Position numbers and translations under genes: made by a program
Part shown: positions 53,970 through 63,100 of the stretch, piece by piece
How positions within the stretch are numbered: the first letter of the stretch is position 1
How the letters are laid out: each line of letters opens with the position of its first letter
Notes under the pieces: generated by a model
Database searches by the model: none
Told to the model about the DNA's origin: nothing
The model's input: only the letters and a program-made list of their open reading frames with translations
DNA from: Anaerolineae bacterium
GTDB lineage: Bacteria > Chloroflexota > Anaerolineae > Aggregatilineales > Phototrophicaceae
DNA: 64,000 nt
Direction: 5' to 3'
Assembly (NCBI GenBank): GCA_022843745.1
Contig: JALHNB010000006.1
Location: 92,612-156,611 of the forward strand

Positions 53970-55958
53970 ATGCGCAGTTTGTTTCGATATGCCGTCCAGA
54001 TGTCGCTTGTTTTAGCGGGGGTGCTGGCCGCACTCACCCAAGGGCAAGCAATACCGCCGATTATCAACGATGAGGGCGGCGCGGTATCTATTACTGGAAC
54101 ACTCCACTACACAAATCCGTTCTTTACCAGCGGTGTCGCGCAGCCACTTGTCATCATGGAAGATCAGGCCGGATTTGTAGATCGCAACGTTTCGTTTCTC
54201 ATGCCTGTTGAATCTCAAACACTGGGGCAGATCACGTCCGATTTTTCCCACTCACCCTTCACCTACAGTCTTACCTTGCCCGCTGTGCCAAAAGGTACGC
54301 CACGTGATGTGGATCATGACGACATCGCAGAAATCGGCGTTCAAATATTCGCGATTGCTTATTGGAATAACACCTTTGGCGACCCTTATCTTGAAGCACG
54401 TGATTTGTTTGGGGGCGGCTGGTCTACGGCTTATGCCTCCACCCGTATCAGCGCCGAAGCCGAGACTTATCGCGAAATTATCGGCGGCAAACTGCTGGTC
54501 TATGCACCGGATGACCAACAGGGATTCCCATCGGGTTTCGGCGATGACGATTTACTCTTTACGGGCGACGAGCCAACCGTGCGTTTGCCGCAGGGCTATA
54601 CATTAGTGAATCTGGATGCCGATCCGTTTACTTTTGATCGCTCGGCGAACCCGGTGATTGATCTGATCGAGGGCGAAGGGGCAAGGGCGGACGATTTTTC
54701 GACTCTTGCTTATACCCAGGCTTTTGACGCGATGATCGCCAAAATGCGCGTAGAATATGCCTTTACCGAATATAAGAATATTGATTGGGATGCAAAAATC
54801 GCGGAATTTCGCCCACGTTTTCTGGATGCCGAAAACAACAAAAGCTCGCTCGAATATCAACGTGCGCTGCACGATTTTGCGCTCTCGATCCCGGATGGTC
54901 ATGTCGGCGTACCATTGGTCTTTAGCGATGTTCAGCGTGATTATGGCAGCGGTCTGGGGATGGCGATTCACGAGACGGATGATGGACGCGCACTGGTGAC
55001 ATACATCATGGCAGGTGGGCCAGCCGATAAGGCCGGAATTCGCGAACAAGCGGAAATTCTGACTTTAAACGGCCTGCCGATTGCTGAGGCGATTGATGCC
55101 GCCGTGCCACCCAACGGCCCTTTTAGCACCGAGCAAAATCTGCGTCTGGAACAGGTCAGATGGGTCATGCGGTTTCCGTCCAGTACCAAAGTGAAAATCC
55201 GATATCGTAATGCTGGCGACGATCTTGAAACAGCCACCACGATACAAAGTGTGGGCGAATGGGCAAGTTATGACGCTTCTGGGCAGAATCCAAAGCTGAC
55301 TGGATTCGAAATCCCCGTTTACTATCGCATACTGGACAGCGGCTGCGGCTACGTCAAAATTTATGCGTTCGACGAAAATTCGCTGCTCACCATGCAGCTT
55401 TGGGAACGCATGATTCAAACCTTGAAAGATCAGGGCGTTGGATGTTTAGTCATTGATATGCGGCAAAATGGCGGTGGCAGCGGCTTCCTCGCCAACCAGA
55501 TGGCTGCTTATTTTTTCGATGAGTCTCTACCGCTGGGCAATACCAGCTATTATGATAAAAGCCTGGGTACTTTTTACAATGATCCGAACACGGTTCATTA
55601 CTTTTTTCTGCCGCCCATCGAAATGCGCTATCACGGGAGAATCGCTGTTTTAGTTGGCCCTGACTGCTACAGCGCGTGCGAATTTTTCGCCTATGATATG
55701 ACGCAGCAAGACCGCGCCGTGATTGTCGGTCAATATCCGAGCGGAGGCTTAGGCGGCAGCGTTGAAGACTTTTTTATGCCGGAAGGGATATTATTTCGGT
55801 TTACGGTTGGGCGTGCAGTCGATGCAAACGGCGAAATTCACATTGAGGGGAAAGGCATCGTGCCGACAGTGCGTGTCCCCGTGACAGCCGAAACGCTGTT
55901 CAGCGCGGGCGACCCTATATTAGAGGCGGCGGAAGATTATTTTGCGACAGGATTTTAG
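53970..55958 (+). CDS. secreted S41 family (C-terminal processing) peptidase
   Basis: A 662-residue exported serine peptidase. The signal peptide covers the first ~25 residues. An N-terminal beta-rich region of ~200 residues precedes a PDZ-like part (GLGMAIHETDDGRALVTYI..GGPADKAGIREQAEIL) and the catalytic core (CLVIDMRQNGGGSGFLA; nucleophile Ser568 in CYSACEFFAY). It is unusually large for CtpA. ATG 53970 is chosen with GGAAG upstream. It sits next to the glycan genes but on its own promoter. Confidence 0.88.
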   Translation: MRSLFRYAVQMSLVLAGVLAALTQGQAIPPIINDEGGAVSITGTLHYTNPFFTSGVAQPLVIMEDQAGFVDRNVSFLMPVESQTLGQITSDFSHSPFTYSLTLPAVPKGTPRDVDHDDIAEIGVQIFAIAYWNNTFGDPYLEARDLFGGGWSTAYASTRISAEAETYREIIGGKLLVYAPDDQQGFPSGFGDDDLLFTGDEPTVRLPQGYTLVNLDADPFTFDRSANPVIDLIEGEGARADDFSTLAYTQAFDAMIAKMRVEYAFTEYKNIDWDAKIAEFRPRFLDAENNKSSLEYQRALHDFALSIPDGHVGVPLVFSDVQRDYGSGLGMAIHETDDGRALVTYIMAGGPADKAGIREQAEILTLNGLPIAEAIDAAVPPNGPFSTEQNLRLEQVRWVMRFPSSTKVKIRYRNAGDDLETATTIQSVGEWASYDASGQNPKLTGFEIPVYYRILDSGCGYVKIYAFDENSLLTMQLWERMIQTLKDQGVGCLVIDMRQNGGGSGFLANQMAAYFFDESLPLGNTSYYDKSLGTFYNDPNTVHYFFLPPIEMRYHGRIAVLVGPDCYSACEFFAYDMTQQDRAVIVGQYPSGGLGGSVEDFFMPEGILFRFTVGRAVDANGEIHIEGKGIVPTVRVPVTAETLFSAGDPILEAAEDYFATGF

Positions 55959-56099
55959 GCCGATTTCCGCCCAGAGTTTTCGAAAATATTGATTTGTTAG
56001 GACTTCGCATTAAGCAAATTTAGGTATAACGGCGCTTGTCGCGTCTATAAATTGTCAATATGATGAAATTGTGTTTTTCATCTTGAGGGGTAAACTTTT

Positions 56100-57176
56100 A
56101 TGAAAGCAATTATTCTTGCGGCAGGTCAGGGAACACGTCTGCGTCCCGTTACTCTGACCATGCCCAAACCACTCGTGCCAGTTGCCAATAAATCACTGAT
56201 CGAGTACGCGATTGACGTTTTGAAAGCCGCCGGATTGAACCATATCGGCATTGTCGTCAATGATCTGGAATCGGCGATTCCAAATCAGCTTGGTAATGGC
56301 AGCAAGTTAGGTGTCAATCTCGAATACATCGTCCAGGCCGAACAGCTTGGTCTGGCACATGCCGCGAATTTGTGTCGGGATTTTGTGGGTGACGAGCCGT
56401 TCTGTATGTTTCTGGGCGATAATATTTTTCAGGACAAGATGGAAGGTTTTCTGAAGGGTTTTGTCGAATCGGACGCAGAAGCCGCTATCGCGCTGGGCGA
56501 GGTTTCCGACCCTTCCCGCTTCGGGATCGCCGCGATTGATAATGGACGTATCCTGCGCGTGGTCGAAAAACCCAAGCAAGACCCCCCTTCCAATCTGGCA
56601 ATCGCCGGAGTTTATCTGTTCCGCAAATCTATCTTTGAAGCCATCGCCAATATCAAACCCTCGTGGCGAAATGAACTCGAAATCACCGATGCGATTCAAT
56701 GGCTCATCTCCAATGGACATAACGTTAGCCCGTATACCCTCAAGGGGTGGTGGATCGACGCTGGAAAGCCCGACGCGATTATCCAGGCGAATCAACTGGT
56801 ATTGGGCGAACTCCCTTACGCTCCCGCGCCGGAAGGCGATCAGCAGATCATTGGGCGCTCCGAGGTATCGCACCGCGTCATTCTGGGTGAAGGCAGCCAG
56901 ATCATTGACAGTGTGGTGCGCGGGCCGGTCATCATCGGCAAAAATGTCATCGTGCGCAACAGCTTTGTTGGCCCATACACCTCACTTGGCGATAATGTTC
57001 TGATCGAAAACAGCGAGATCGAGGCCAGTATCGTCATGAAAGACTGCGTGATTCGCAATATTCCGGGTCGTATTGACTCAAGTCTGCTGGCGGATAGTTC
57101 TCAGGTGACATCCGCGCCGCATGTACCGGTCGTCCATCGTTTTATCCTGGCTGAAAACAGCTACGTCCAACTTTAA
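56100..57176 (+). CDS. nucleotide-sugar pyrophosphorylase (glucose-1-phosphate thymidylyltransferase-like)
   Basis: A 358-residue sugar-1-phosphate nucleotidylyltransferase. The start is KAIILAAGQGTRLRPVT with KPLVPVANKSL; FLGDNIF gives the metal Asp. The C-terminal ~110 residues are a left-handed beta-helix (hexapeptide repeats, IIGKNVIVRNSFVGPYTSLG), as in the long RmlA/StrD type that also occurs in archaea. It would supply an NDP-sugar, perhaps dTDP-glucose, for the glycan locus upstream. No rmlB, rmlC or rmlD is in the window. Confidence 0.9.
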   Translation: MKAIILAAGQGTRLRPVTLTMPKPLVPVANKSLIEYAIDVLKAAGLNHIGIVVNDLESAIPNQLGNGSKLGVNLEYIVQAEQLGLAHAANLCRDFVGDEPFCMFLGDNIFQDKMEGFLKGFVESDAEAAIALGEVSDPSRFGIAAIDNGRILRVVEKPKQDPPSNLAIAGVYLFRKSIFEAIANIKPSWRNELEITDAIQWLISNGHNVSPYTLKGWWIDAGKPDAIIQANQLVLGELPYAPAPEGDQQIIGRSEVSHRVILGEGSQIIDSVVRGPVIIGKNVIVRNSFVGPYTSLGDNVLIENSEIEASIVMKDCVIRNIPGRIDSSLLADSSQVTSAPHVPVVHRFILAENSYVQL

Positions 57177-57185
57177 GAGGCACTC

Positions 57186-57665
57186 ATGAGCGAACGCATT
57201 GAAAAAATTAAGGCTGATCTCGCCAGCGCACGTCAGCATCTTGAGCACGTTCTGGATTCTGTCGGTGATCGCTGGGACACACAGGTTTATTCCGACGGCG
57301 CAGGCTGGACAGTCAAACAGTTGGCGATACATTTATCCGATGCTGACCGAGGGACGAACGGTCAGGTTATGGGTATCGCCGCTGGGCGTGATGTCATCCC
57401 GGCGGATTTTGATCTGGATCGCTATAACAAGCGTTCCGTCGAAAAACGAAGTGAGATGTCGATAGACGATGTGCGTAAATCTTTGAACACGACACGGGCT
57501 GAACTGCTCACCTGGCTCGATACTGTTGACGAAGCGGCGTTAGACAAAACAGGCCGCCATGCCACGCTGAAGATTCTCTCTGTTGGCGAAATCCTCGGCG
57601 TGATGGCAGCACACGAGCGCGGTCATGCCGATGACATTGCTGACGTTTTGGGACTGAGTCGGTAG
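57186..57665 (+). CDS. DinB-fold (DinB_2) protein
   Basis: A 159-residue four-helix-bundle protein with the three metal-binding His positions visible (AIHLSDADRG and AAHERGHADDI). Members include thiol-S-transferases and stress proteins. It is unrelated to DNA polymerase IV despite the family name. It starts 9 bp after the pyrophosphorylase gene, so they probably share a transcript. Substrate unknown. Confidence 0.85.
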   Translation: MSERIEKIKADLASARQHLEHVLDSVGDRWDTQVYSDGAGWTVKQLAIHLSDADRGTNGQVMGIAAGRDVIPADFDLDRYNKRSVEKRSEMSIDDVRKSLNTTRAELLTWLDTVDEAALDKTGRHATLKILSVGEILGVMAAHERGHADDIADVLGLSR

Positions 57666-57704
57666 AATAGAGTCTGGAAAGACAGGTCTCAAAAGGAAAC
57701 AATC

Positions 57705-58226
57705 ATGAACATATTAGTAGGGTATGCCAGCGCACACGGCTCAACCGCTGAAATTGCTGAATTTATTGGCAAAGTTTTTGAAGAACGCCAGATGTCAGTG
57801 ACAGTGGCGAATGTCGCAGATGTACAGTCGGTTGATGCTTACGACGCTTTTGTCCTGGGGTCTGCTATTCACGCCGGGATGTGGCTGACAGAATTTTCGC
57901 AATTTCTCTCGCGCTTTGAGGATCACCTGGTGAAAAAACCATCCTACATGTTCATCGCCTGCATCCGCGTGCTGGAGGCCGATGGCTATCAACACAGCGT
58001 CGAAAATTATGTCAACCATGCTGTCACCGATAGACTGGATATTCGAGAAATTCATCCGCTTGCAGGAAAACTGCAAATGAACGTTGTGGACTGGAACGAT
58101 CGCTGGACGCTGGCGGCACAATTTGATGGCTCACACGCAGCATCCAGCTACAATAACGATTTTCGCAACTGGGATGCCATTCGCGAGAGTGCAACACACG
58201 TCGCGAACAAATTGCTGGCGAAATAA
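57705..58226 (+). CDS. flavodoxin-domain protein (HemG-like)
   Basis: A 173-residue flavodoxin-fold protein: MNILVGYASAHGSTAEIAEFI provides the FMN phosphate loop and AFVLGSAIHAGMW the second loop. This pattern is typical of menaquinone-dependent protoporphyrinogen oxidase (HemG) and related flavodoxins. Without other haem genes nearby the exact role is open. It follows the DinB-fold gene by 39 bp. Confidence 0.83.
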   Translation: MNILVGYASAHGSTAEIAEFIGKVFEERQMSVTVANVADVQSVDAYDAFVLGSAIHAGMWLTEFSQFLSRFEDHLVKKPSYMFIACIRVLEADGYQHSVENYVNHAVTDRLDIREIHPLAGKLQMNVVDWNDRWTLAAQFDGSHAASSYNNDFRNWDAIRESATHVANKLLAK

Positions 58227-58256
58227 TCGAATCCCCACTGACATTTTCTGACTTGA

Positions 58257-58290
58257 ACGCGCCGGGGTTATGCTCGGCGCGTGATATTTC
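58257..58290 (+). terminator. hairpin after the flavodoxin-domain gene
   Basis: ACGCGCCG (58257-58264) and CGGCGCGT (58275-58282) form a perfect 8-bp GC-rich stem with a 10-nt loop, then GATATTT. The T-tract is weak, so termination is likely but not certain. Confidence 0.6.
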
Positions 58291-58375
58291 CAGTACCTTT
58301 CCCAAATCCGCGCTATAATAAAATCCAATCTGTTCAATTATTTTTGTCCATTCAAATTTTGTTGCAGGAGAGCCG

Positions 58376-59881
58376 ATGGAAGCCAAGCTACAGGAACTTA
58401 AAAATAGACTGATGGAAGTAGACGATCTGAATAACGCTGTCGCACTTCTATCGTGGGATCAGACGACCTATATGCCTCCCGGCGGTGCGACGGCACGTGG
58501 GCGGCAGATGGCGACTTTGCAGCGCATCGGTCATGAAAAGTTTACCGATGCAGCCATCGGCAAACTGCTCGATGACCTGCGCCCTTACGAAGAAAGCCTG
58601 CCCTATGATTCGGATGATGCCAGCCTGATCCGTGTAACGCGACGTGCTTATGAAAAACTGATCCGCCTGCCCTCTGATTTTGTCGCGGAAATGTCGAATC
58701 ATGCGGCGCTGTCGTATCAGGTATGGACAGAAGCGCGTCCAGCCAATGATTTCAACAAAGTCCTCTCGCATCTCGAAAGAACACTCGACATGAGCCGGAA
58801 AATGGCCGACTATTTCCCCGGTTACTCGCACATTGCCGATCCGCTGATTGATTTTTCGGATGATGGCATGAAAGCCGAATCTGTGCGGGAAGTTTTTGGG
58901 CAGCTTCGTCAGCAGCTTGTGCCGCTTGTACGCGCGATTACCGCGCAGGAACCCGCCGACAGTTCATGCTTATCGCTGCATTATCCCGAAAATCAGCAGC
59001 TAGATTTTGGGCTGGAAGTCATCAAGCAGTATGGTTACGATTTCAATCGGGGGCGGCAGGACAAAACCCATCACCCCTTTATGACCAAGTTTTCATTGGG
59101 CGATGTGCGCATCACCACCCGCGTCAATGAGCATGATCTCGGCGATGCGCTGTTCAGCACCCTGCACGAAGCAGGACACGGTATGTATGAACAGGGCATT
59201 AATATGGCCTACGAGGGCACTCCCCTGGCAGGCGGCACATCAGCGGGTGTTCACGAAAGCCAATCACGCCTGTGGGAAAATATTGTCGGTCGCAGCCGGG
59301 GATTCTGGGAATACTATTACCCCAGACTGCAATCCATCTTCCCGGAGCAGCTTGGCAAAGTTTCACTCGACAAGTTTTACCGCGCCATCAACAAAGTCCA
59401 GCGTTCCCTCATCCGCGTGGATGCCGACGAAGTTACCTATAATCTGCATGTGATGATCCGTTTCGATCTCGAACTCGAACTACTCGAAGGCAAGCTCGAA
59501 ATCCGCGATCTGCCGGAAGCCTGGGACGAGCGCTATGAAACTGACCTGGGGATTCACGCGCCGGATAACCGCGACGGTGTGTTGCAGGATGTTCACTGGT
59601 ACGGCGGACTGATCGGCGGCGCCTTCCAGGGCTACACGCTCGGCAATATCCTGAGTGGGCTGTATTATGCCCAGGCGCTCAAGGCGCACCCGGAGATTCC
59701 GTCCGAAATTGGTCAAGGTAAATTTGACACGCTCCACACCTGGATGCGCGACAATATTTACACACATGGCAGCAAATTTACCGCCGACGAACTGACCGAG
59801 AAAGTGACTGGCGGCCCGCTGCGCATTGAACCCTACATCGACTACCTCAAAACCAAATACGGCGAGTTGTACAGCCTGTAA
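58376..59881 (+). CDS. M32 family carboxypeptidase (thermostable carboxypeptidase 1)
   Basis: A 501-residue cytoplasmic zinc carboxypeptidase of the Taq carboxypeptidase family. Hallmarks are WDQTTYMPPG near the N-terminus, the zinc site HEAGH (His264, Glu265, His268) in LHEAGHGMYEQG, and GVHESQSRLWEN with the third ligand Glu. The length is exactly that of the family. It stands alone and is followed by a GTAGGGGCG-type element. Confidence 0.97.
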   Translation: MEAKLQELKNRLMEVDDLNNAVALLSWDQTTYMPPGGATARGRQMATLQRIGHEKFTDAAIGKLLDDLRPYEESLPYDSDDASLIRVTRRAYEKLIRLPSDFVAEMSNHAALSYQVWTEARPANDFNKVLSHLERTLDMSRKMADYFPGYSHIADPLIDFSDDGMKAESVREVFGQLRQQLVPLVRAITAQEPADSSCLSLHYPENQQLDFGLEVIKQYGYDFNRGRQDKTHHPFMTKFSLGDVRITTRVNEHDLGDALFSTLHEAGHGMYEQGINMAYEGTPLAGGTSAGVHESQSRLWENIVGRSRGFWEYYYPRLQSIFPEQLGKVSLDKFYRAINKVQRSLIRVDADEVTYNLHVMIRFDLELELLEGKLEIRDLPEAWDERYETDLGIHAPDNRDGVLQDVHWYGGLIGGAFQGYTLGNILSGLYYAQALKAHPEIPSEIGQGKFDTLHTWMRDNIYTHGSKFTADELTEKVTGGPLRIEPYIDYLKTKYGELYSL

Positions 59882-59893
59882 TTCCAATTATTC

Positions 59894-59921
59894 GTAGGGG
59901 CGCAGCGCACTGTGCCCCTAC
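59894..59921. repeat. GTAGGGGCG-type palindromic element, copy 3
   Basis: GTAGGGGCGCA (59894-59904) is inverted as TGTGCCCCTAC (59911-59921) with one mismatch and a 6-nt loop. The left arm with its flank (ATTCGTAGGGGCGCAGCG) is the same as in the element at 1390. It lies right after the M32 gene. Confidence 0.65.
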
Positions 59922-59983
59922 AAAAATACTTGCAAACCGAACAAATATTCGATACTATCTTCCAGATAGTCAGGAGAAGTGGT

Positions 59984-60334
59984 ATGAAAATTGATCGGAT
60001 CACGATAGCTGTTACCCATATGAAGGAAGTCGTGGAATTTTATAATGCTGTATTCGATAGCGAACTTAAGCCGATAGCCGGTCTTGAGGGTTTTTACAGC
60101 GGAAAATTGGGCGGTTTCGATATGCTGCTGTGTCCCAACGAAATCGCCGGCGTGGTTGCCGAGCAAAATCGTCATCAGTTCCGCTTCGTGGTCGGTGATC
60201 TTGACGCGGTGCTGTCAAAAGGTCGCGCGATGGGCGGCATATTGATTGATGATGCTCAGGCAAATGGAACTTCAAAAAGCCAGGGTATGCGCGATCCAGA
60301 CGGCAACAGTATGGAGTTTATTCAATATCTTTAA
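59984..60334 (+). CDS. VOC family (glyoxalase/bleomycin-resistance fold) protein
   Basis: A 116-residue single VOC module: MKIDRITIAVTHMKEVVEFYNAV begins the first half, and RDPDGNSMEFIQYL closes it with the usual Glu metal ligand. AGGAGA lies 6-7 nt before the ATG; a 24-codon extension upstream overlaps the repeat element and is rejected. Substrate unknown. The last six codons and stop are duplicated 33 bp downstream. Confidence 0.85.
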   Translation: MKIDRITIAVTHMKEVVEFYNAVFDSELKPIAGLEGFYSGKLGGFDMLLCPNEIAGVVAEQNRHQFRFVVGDLDAVLSKGRAMGGILIDDAQANGTSKSQGMRDPDGNSMEFIQYL

Positions 60335-60367
60335 GTTCGATTATGGGGGTTTATTCAATATCTTTGA
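60316..60367 (+). repeat. in-frame duplication of a gene end including stop codon
   Basis: GTTTATTCAATATCTTTAA (60316-60334) recurs as GTTTATTCAATATCTTTGA (60349-60367), one base different, 33 bases apart. The second copy is in the same frame and encodes FIQYL-stop again after the real stop. Confidence 0.8.
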
Positions 60368-60376
60368 ACTCCCATG

Positions 60377-61375
60377 TTAACCCCATGTCTCCAAAGCCCA
60401 TATCAGTTCATCCGGTGTGGGCGAATAATTACCGACTCGCCGTACCACCAACCCACTGGCATAGTTGGCGAGCGATGTCGCCTCGACATAGGGCGCTCCA
60501 GCAGCAACAGCCAGCGTCAGAACTGCAATGGCCGTATCGCCCGCCCCAACCACATCATAAACATCGGTAACAGCAGGCGCACGGCAATGTGAAACTTCGC
60601 CTTGAGTAGTGGCAACCGTTGCGCCTTCCGGCCCGCGCGTGATGACCATCGCCCCGCTTAAGCGAAGGCGATCACACAATTCACGAGCCGCCGCCGAAAA
60701 GTCGTCATCACCATGAAGATCGCGTCGTAAATAATCGCGTGCATCGTCAGCGTTACATTTGACCAGCGAAAATTGAGCATATTTATCAAGCTGGCCTTGC
60801 GCGTCAGCAGTCACAAGAATACTCCCCGCCTGCTGGCGAATCTTGCTCACAAACGACTCGGTCAGCAAGCCTCCGTGATAATCGGAAACCAGGATCGCAT
60901 CGATTCGTGGGATTTGCTCTTGAATCAGCTCGCACAAGCGGCCTTCTACTGTTGGGCTGATCGGTTCCCGTGAGAGGGTATCAAGCCGGGCGACCTGCTG
61001 CGGAAAACGCAGTCCCATCTGCGCCATGATGCGGGTTTTGACCGTCGTCGGCCTTGTCCCATCTTTCAACAGCGCATTGACTTCGATGCCGAGCGCCTGC
61101 AAAACCTGCCAGAGCGTCGTCCCTGCGGTATCCGAGCCAATCACGCCAACCTGGATCGCTTGACTGCCTAATTTTGCAATATTAGCTGCTGGATTGGCAG
61201 CGCCGCCAGGAATCAGTTGACGCGATTCAAACTCCAGCACAGGGACAGGCGCTTCACGGCTGAGTCGCGTTGTCCTGCCGATCAGATACTCATCGAGAAT
61301 GACATCGCCGATCACCAGAATGCGCTGACCAGCCAGTTTGGGTATCCACGACTTTAGTTTGTCAGGCGTGAGCAT
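60377..61375 (-). CDS. PfkB family carbohydrate kinase (HldE kinase-domain-like)
   Basis: A 332-residue ribokinase-fold kinase most like the kinase half of HldE/RfaE (D-glycero-D-manno-heptose-7-phosphate kinase): RILVIGDVILDEYLIG, then VPVLEFESRQLIPGGAANPA, and the catalytic DVVGAGDTAIAVLTLA. The nucleotidyltransferase half of HldE is absent. Heptose kinase activity is plausible but not proven, since no other heptose genes are nearby. It follows lgt, but a terminator separates them. Confidence 0.85.
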   Translation of the reverse strand: MLTPDKLKSWIPKLAGQRILVIGDVILDEYLIGRTTRLSREAPVPVLEFESRQLIPGGAANPAANIAKLGSQAIQVGVIGSDTAGTTLWQVLQALGIEVNALLKDGTRPTTVKTRIMAQMGLRFPQQVARLDTLSREPISPTVEGRLCELIQEQIPRIDAILVSDYHGGLLTESFVSKIRQQAGSILVTADAQGQLDKYAQFSLVKCNADDARDYLRRDLHGDDDFSAAARELCDRLRLSGAMVITRGPEGATVATTQGEVSHCRAPAVTDVYDVVGAGDTAIAVLTLAVAAGAPYVEATSLANYASGLVVRRVGNYSPTPDELIWALETWG

Positions 61376-61407
61376 TCAAAACCTATATCGCGCACAGATG
61401 CGCTAAA

Positions 61408-61438
61408 CAAAAATAGGGACACATAACCGTATCCCTAT
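61408..61438 (-). terminator. terminator of the lgt operon
   Basis: ATAGGGA and TCCCTAT (61413-61419 and 61432-61438) form a 7-bp stem with a 12-nt loop. On the minus strand it is followed by TTTTTG. Confidence 0.8.
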
Positions 61439-61468
61439 ACTCATCGTTATACAAATTGCCCGCTTCGA

Positions 61469-62353
61469 TCAGGCTTTATTTTCGACTGTCGTCTGCTCTG
61501 GTGACACATGAACTGCACCCGGGCGATGACGGTAGGCAAGAATCGCCAGAGAACCAACAAATGTCACGAACATTAAAGCCTGAGACAGGTTTATCTCTGT
61601 CCAGGGAATATAGGTGACTTCGACACGAATACCCTCTAGCAAGAAGCGAATAAGCGAATACTGCGCGACGTAAATGAGGAAGAAATCGCCGGTCAGGAAA
61701 CGGTTACGATAGCGCTGGAACAGATTCAGCAACACGATAAATGCCAGAATGCTCCACAGCGACTCGTACAAAAACAAGGGGTGGAACAAAGTGGTCGTCG
61801 GAAATTCGACCAGGCTGCGATAGGGGTCAACGCGCTTGGCTGAGTCAATCATAAGTCCCCAGGGCAGCGTCGTCGGAGTGCCGTAAAGTTCCTGATTGAC
61901 GAAATTCGCCCAACGCCCAATCGCCTGTCCCAGCGGCAGCGCTACAGCCGCAATATCCAACCAGGGCATCAACGGCTGCTTATTGCGCCGGAGGTAAAGA
62001 TACGCGCCGAGGAAGCCGCCGATCACTGCGCCAAAAATGCTGAGACCGCCACTCCAGATGGCAATCGCGCCGCTTTGTAAATTAAAGAAATTCTGGAAAA
62101 ACCACACACTATCCATACCCTGCGAAATCAACGATGCGGGCGGGAACAACACAAACCACAAACGTGCGCCGACAATTGCCGGGATAATCGCCCAGGTGAG
62201 AGCGCCCCAGATGTGGTCGGGATCACGCCCTGTACGTTTCGCCAGCCGGGCTGCCACCGTTGCCGCGATGAGCATCGCAACGACGATGATGATGCCATAA
62301 TAGCGCACCTGCACCCTATCAAACAGGACGATTAGTTCTCGTTGGAACTCCAT
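61469..62353 (-). CDS. lgt: prolipoprotein diacylglyceryl transferase
   Basis: A 294-residue membrane enzyme that adds diacylglycerol to the lipobox cysteine of lipoproteins such as the PBP at 4.2-6.4 kb. About seven helices; the family signature GRWANFVNQELYG with the essential Arg, and HPLFLYESLW. ATG 62353 is chosen, with GAGGG 8 nt upstream and the usual N-terminus (LFDRVQVRYYGIIIV); a GTG at 62368 overlaps the upstream stop and is the alternative. Confidence 0.95.
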   Translation of the reverse strand: MEFQRELIVLFDRVQVRYYGIIIVVAMLIAATVAARLAKRTGRDPDHIWGALTWAIIPAIVGARLWFVLFPPASLISQGMDSVWFFQNFFNLQSGAIAIWSGGLSIFGAVIGGFLGAYLYLRRNKQPLMPWLDIAAVALPLGQAIGRWANFVNQELYGTPTTLPWGLMIDSAKRVDPYRSLVEFPTTTLFHPLFLYESLWSILAFIVLLNLFQRYRNRFLTGDFFLIYVAQYSLIRFLLEGIRVEVTYIPWTEINLSQALMFVTFVGSLAILAYRHRPGAVHVSPEQTTVENKA

Positions 62354-62364
62354 ATTGAAAACCC

Positions 62365-62970
62365 TCACATTTCCGTAAATTCAGTATTTCTGTAAACAAA
62401 CCACACCCGCTGCAAACCTGTAACATTCGTGCCAATCGCCAGTATCCACATCCCCAGAACCAACAAAGGCGGAATCAACAGCGAAGGCAGCAAAACCGCC
62501 ACACGTTCCAGGCGCGTGAATAAGCCGACTTTGACGGATATCCCCGCCTCGCCAGCACGCGCGCGCACGTAGCTTACCACAAAACTGCCGATCAGGGATG
62601 CCATCGTCAGCAGCAAATAGTCGAGTTGCCCCTGACTGGCAAAATAATACCCCAATGCGGCAAAAATTAAACTGTCTGCATAGCGATCCAGCGTTGAATC
62701 CAGGAGGCCGCCAAATTTGTCGCGACGCTGCATGGCACGTGCGACTGCGCCATCGAGCGCATCCAGCGGCAAACCCAATATTAAAATCACGCCGCCAAGC
62801 TGTACCTGACCCCGTGCGATAAAAAATGACGCGATCATGACGACCACCAATCCGGCTACGGTGATATAGTCCGGGTGAATGCCTACCCGATAAAAAGCCA
62901 TGCCAGCACGGGCGACAACTCCACCAGTCAGTTCACGAATGCGGTCGGTGAAGGTAGGGATGTTATTCAT
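62365..62970 (-). CDS. CDP-alcohol phosphatidyltransferase family protein
   Basis: A 201-residue membrane enzyme with about five or six helices and the full catalytic motif: DG-x2-AR-x8-G-x3-D-x3-D, seen as DGAVARAMQRRDKFGG then DSTLD. It transfers a phosphatidyl group from CDP-diacylglycerol to an alcohol, e.g. glycerol phosphate or inositol phosphate. The start is set at 62970, since the longer frame runs through the tRNA gene. It is directly upstream of lgt. The acceptor is not settled. Confidence 0.92.
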   Translation of the reverse strand: MNNIPTFTDRIRELTGGVVARAGMAFYRVGIHPDYITVAGLVVVMIASFFIARGQVQLGGVILILGLPLDALDGAVARAMQRRDKFGGLLDSTLDRYADSLIFAALGYYFASQGQLDYLLLTMASLIGSFVVSYVRARAGEAGISVKVGLFTRLERVAVLLPSLLIPPLLVLGMWILAIGTNVTGLQRVWFVYRNTEFTEM

Positions 62971-63017
62971 AATTGCTCTTGCCAATCGTAGGCTTTGCCT
63001 GTATAGTTGACCCTTAG

Positions 63018-63093
<76 letters not shown>

Positions 63094-63100
63094 CAAAATC

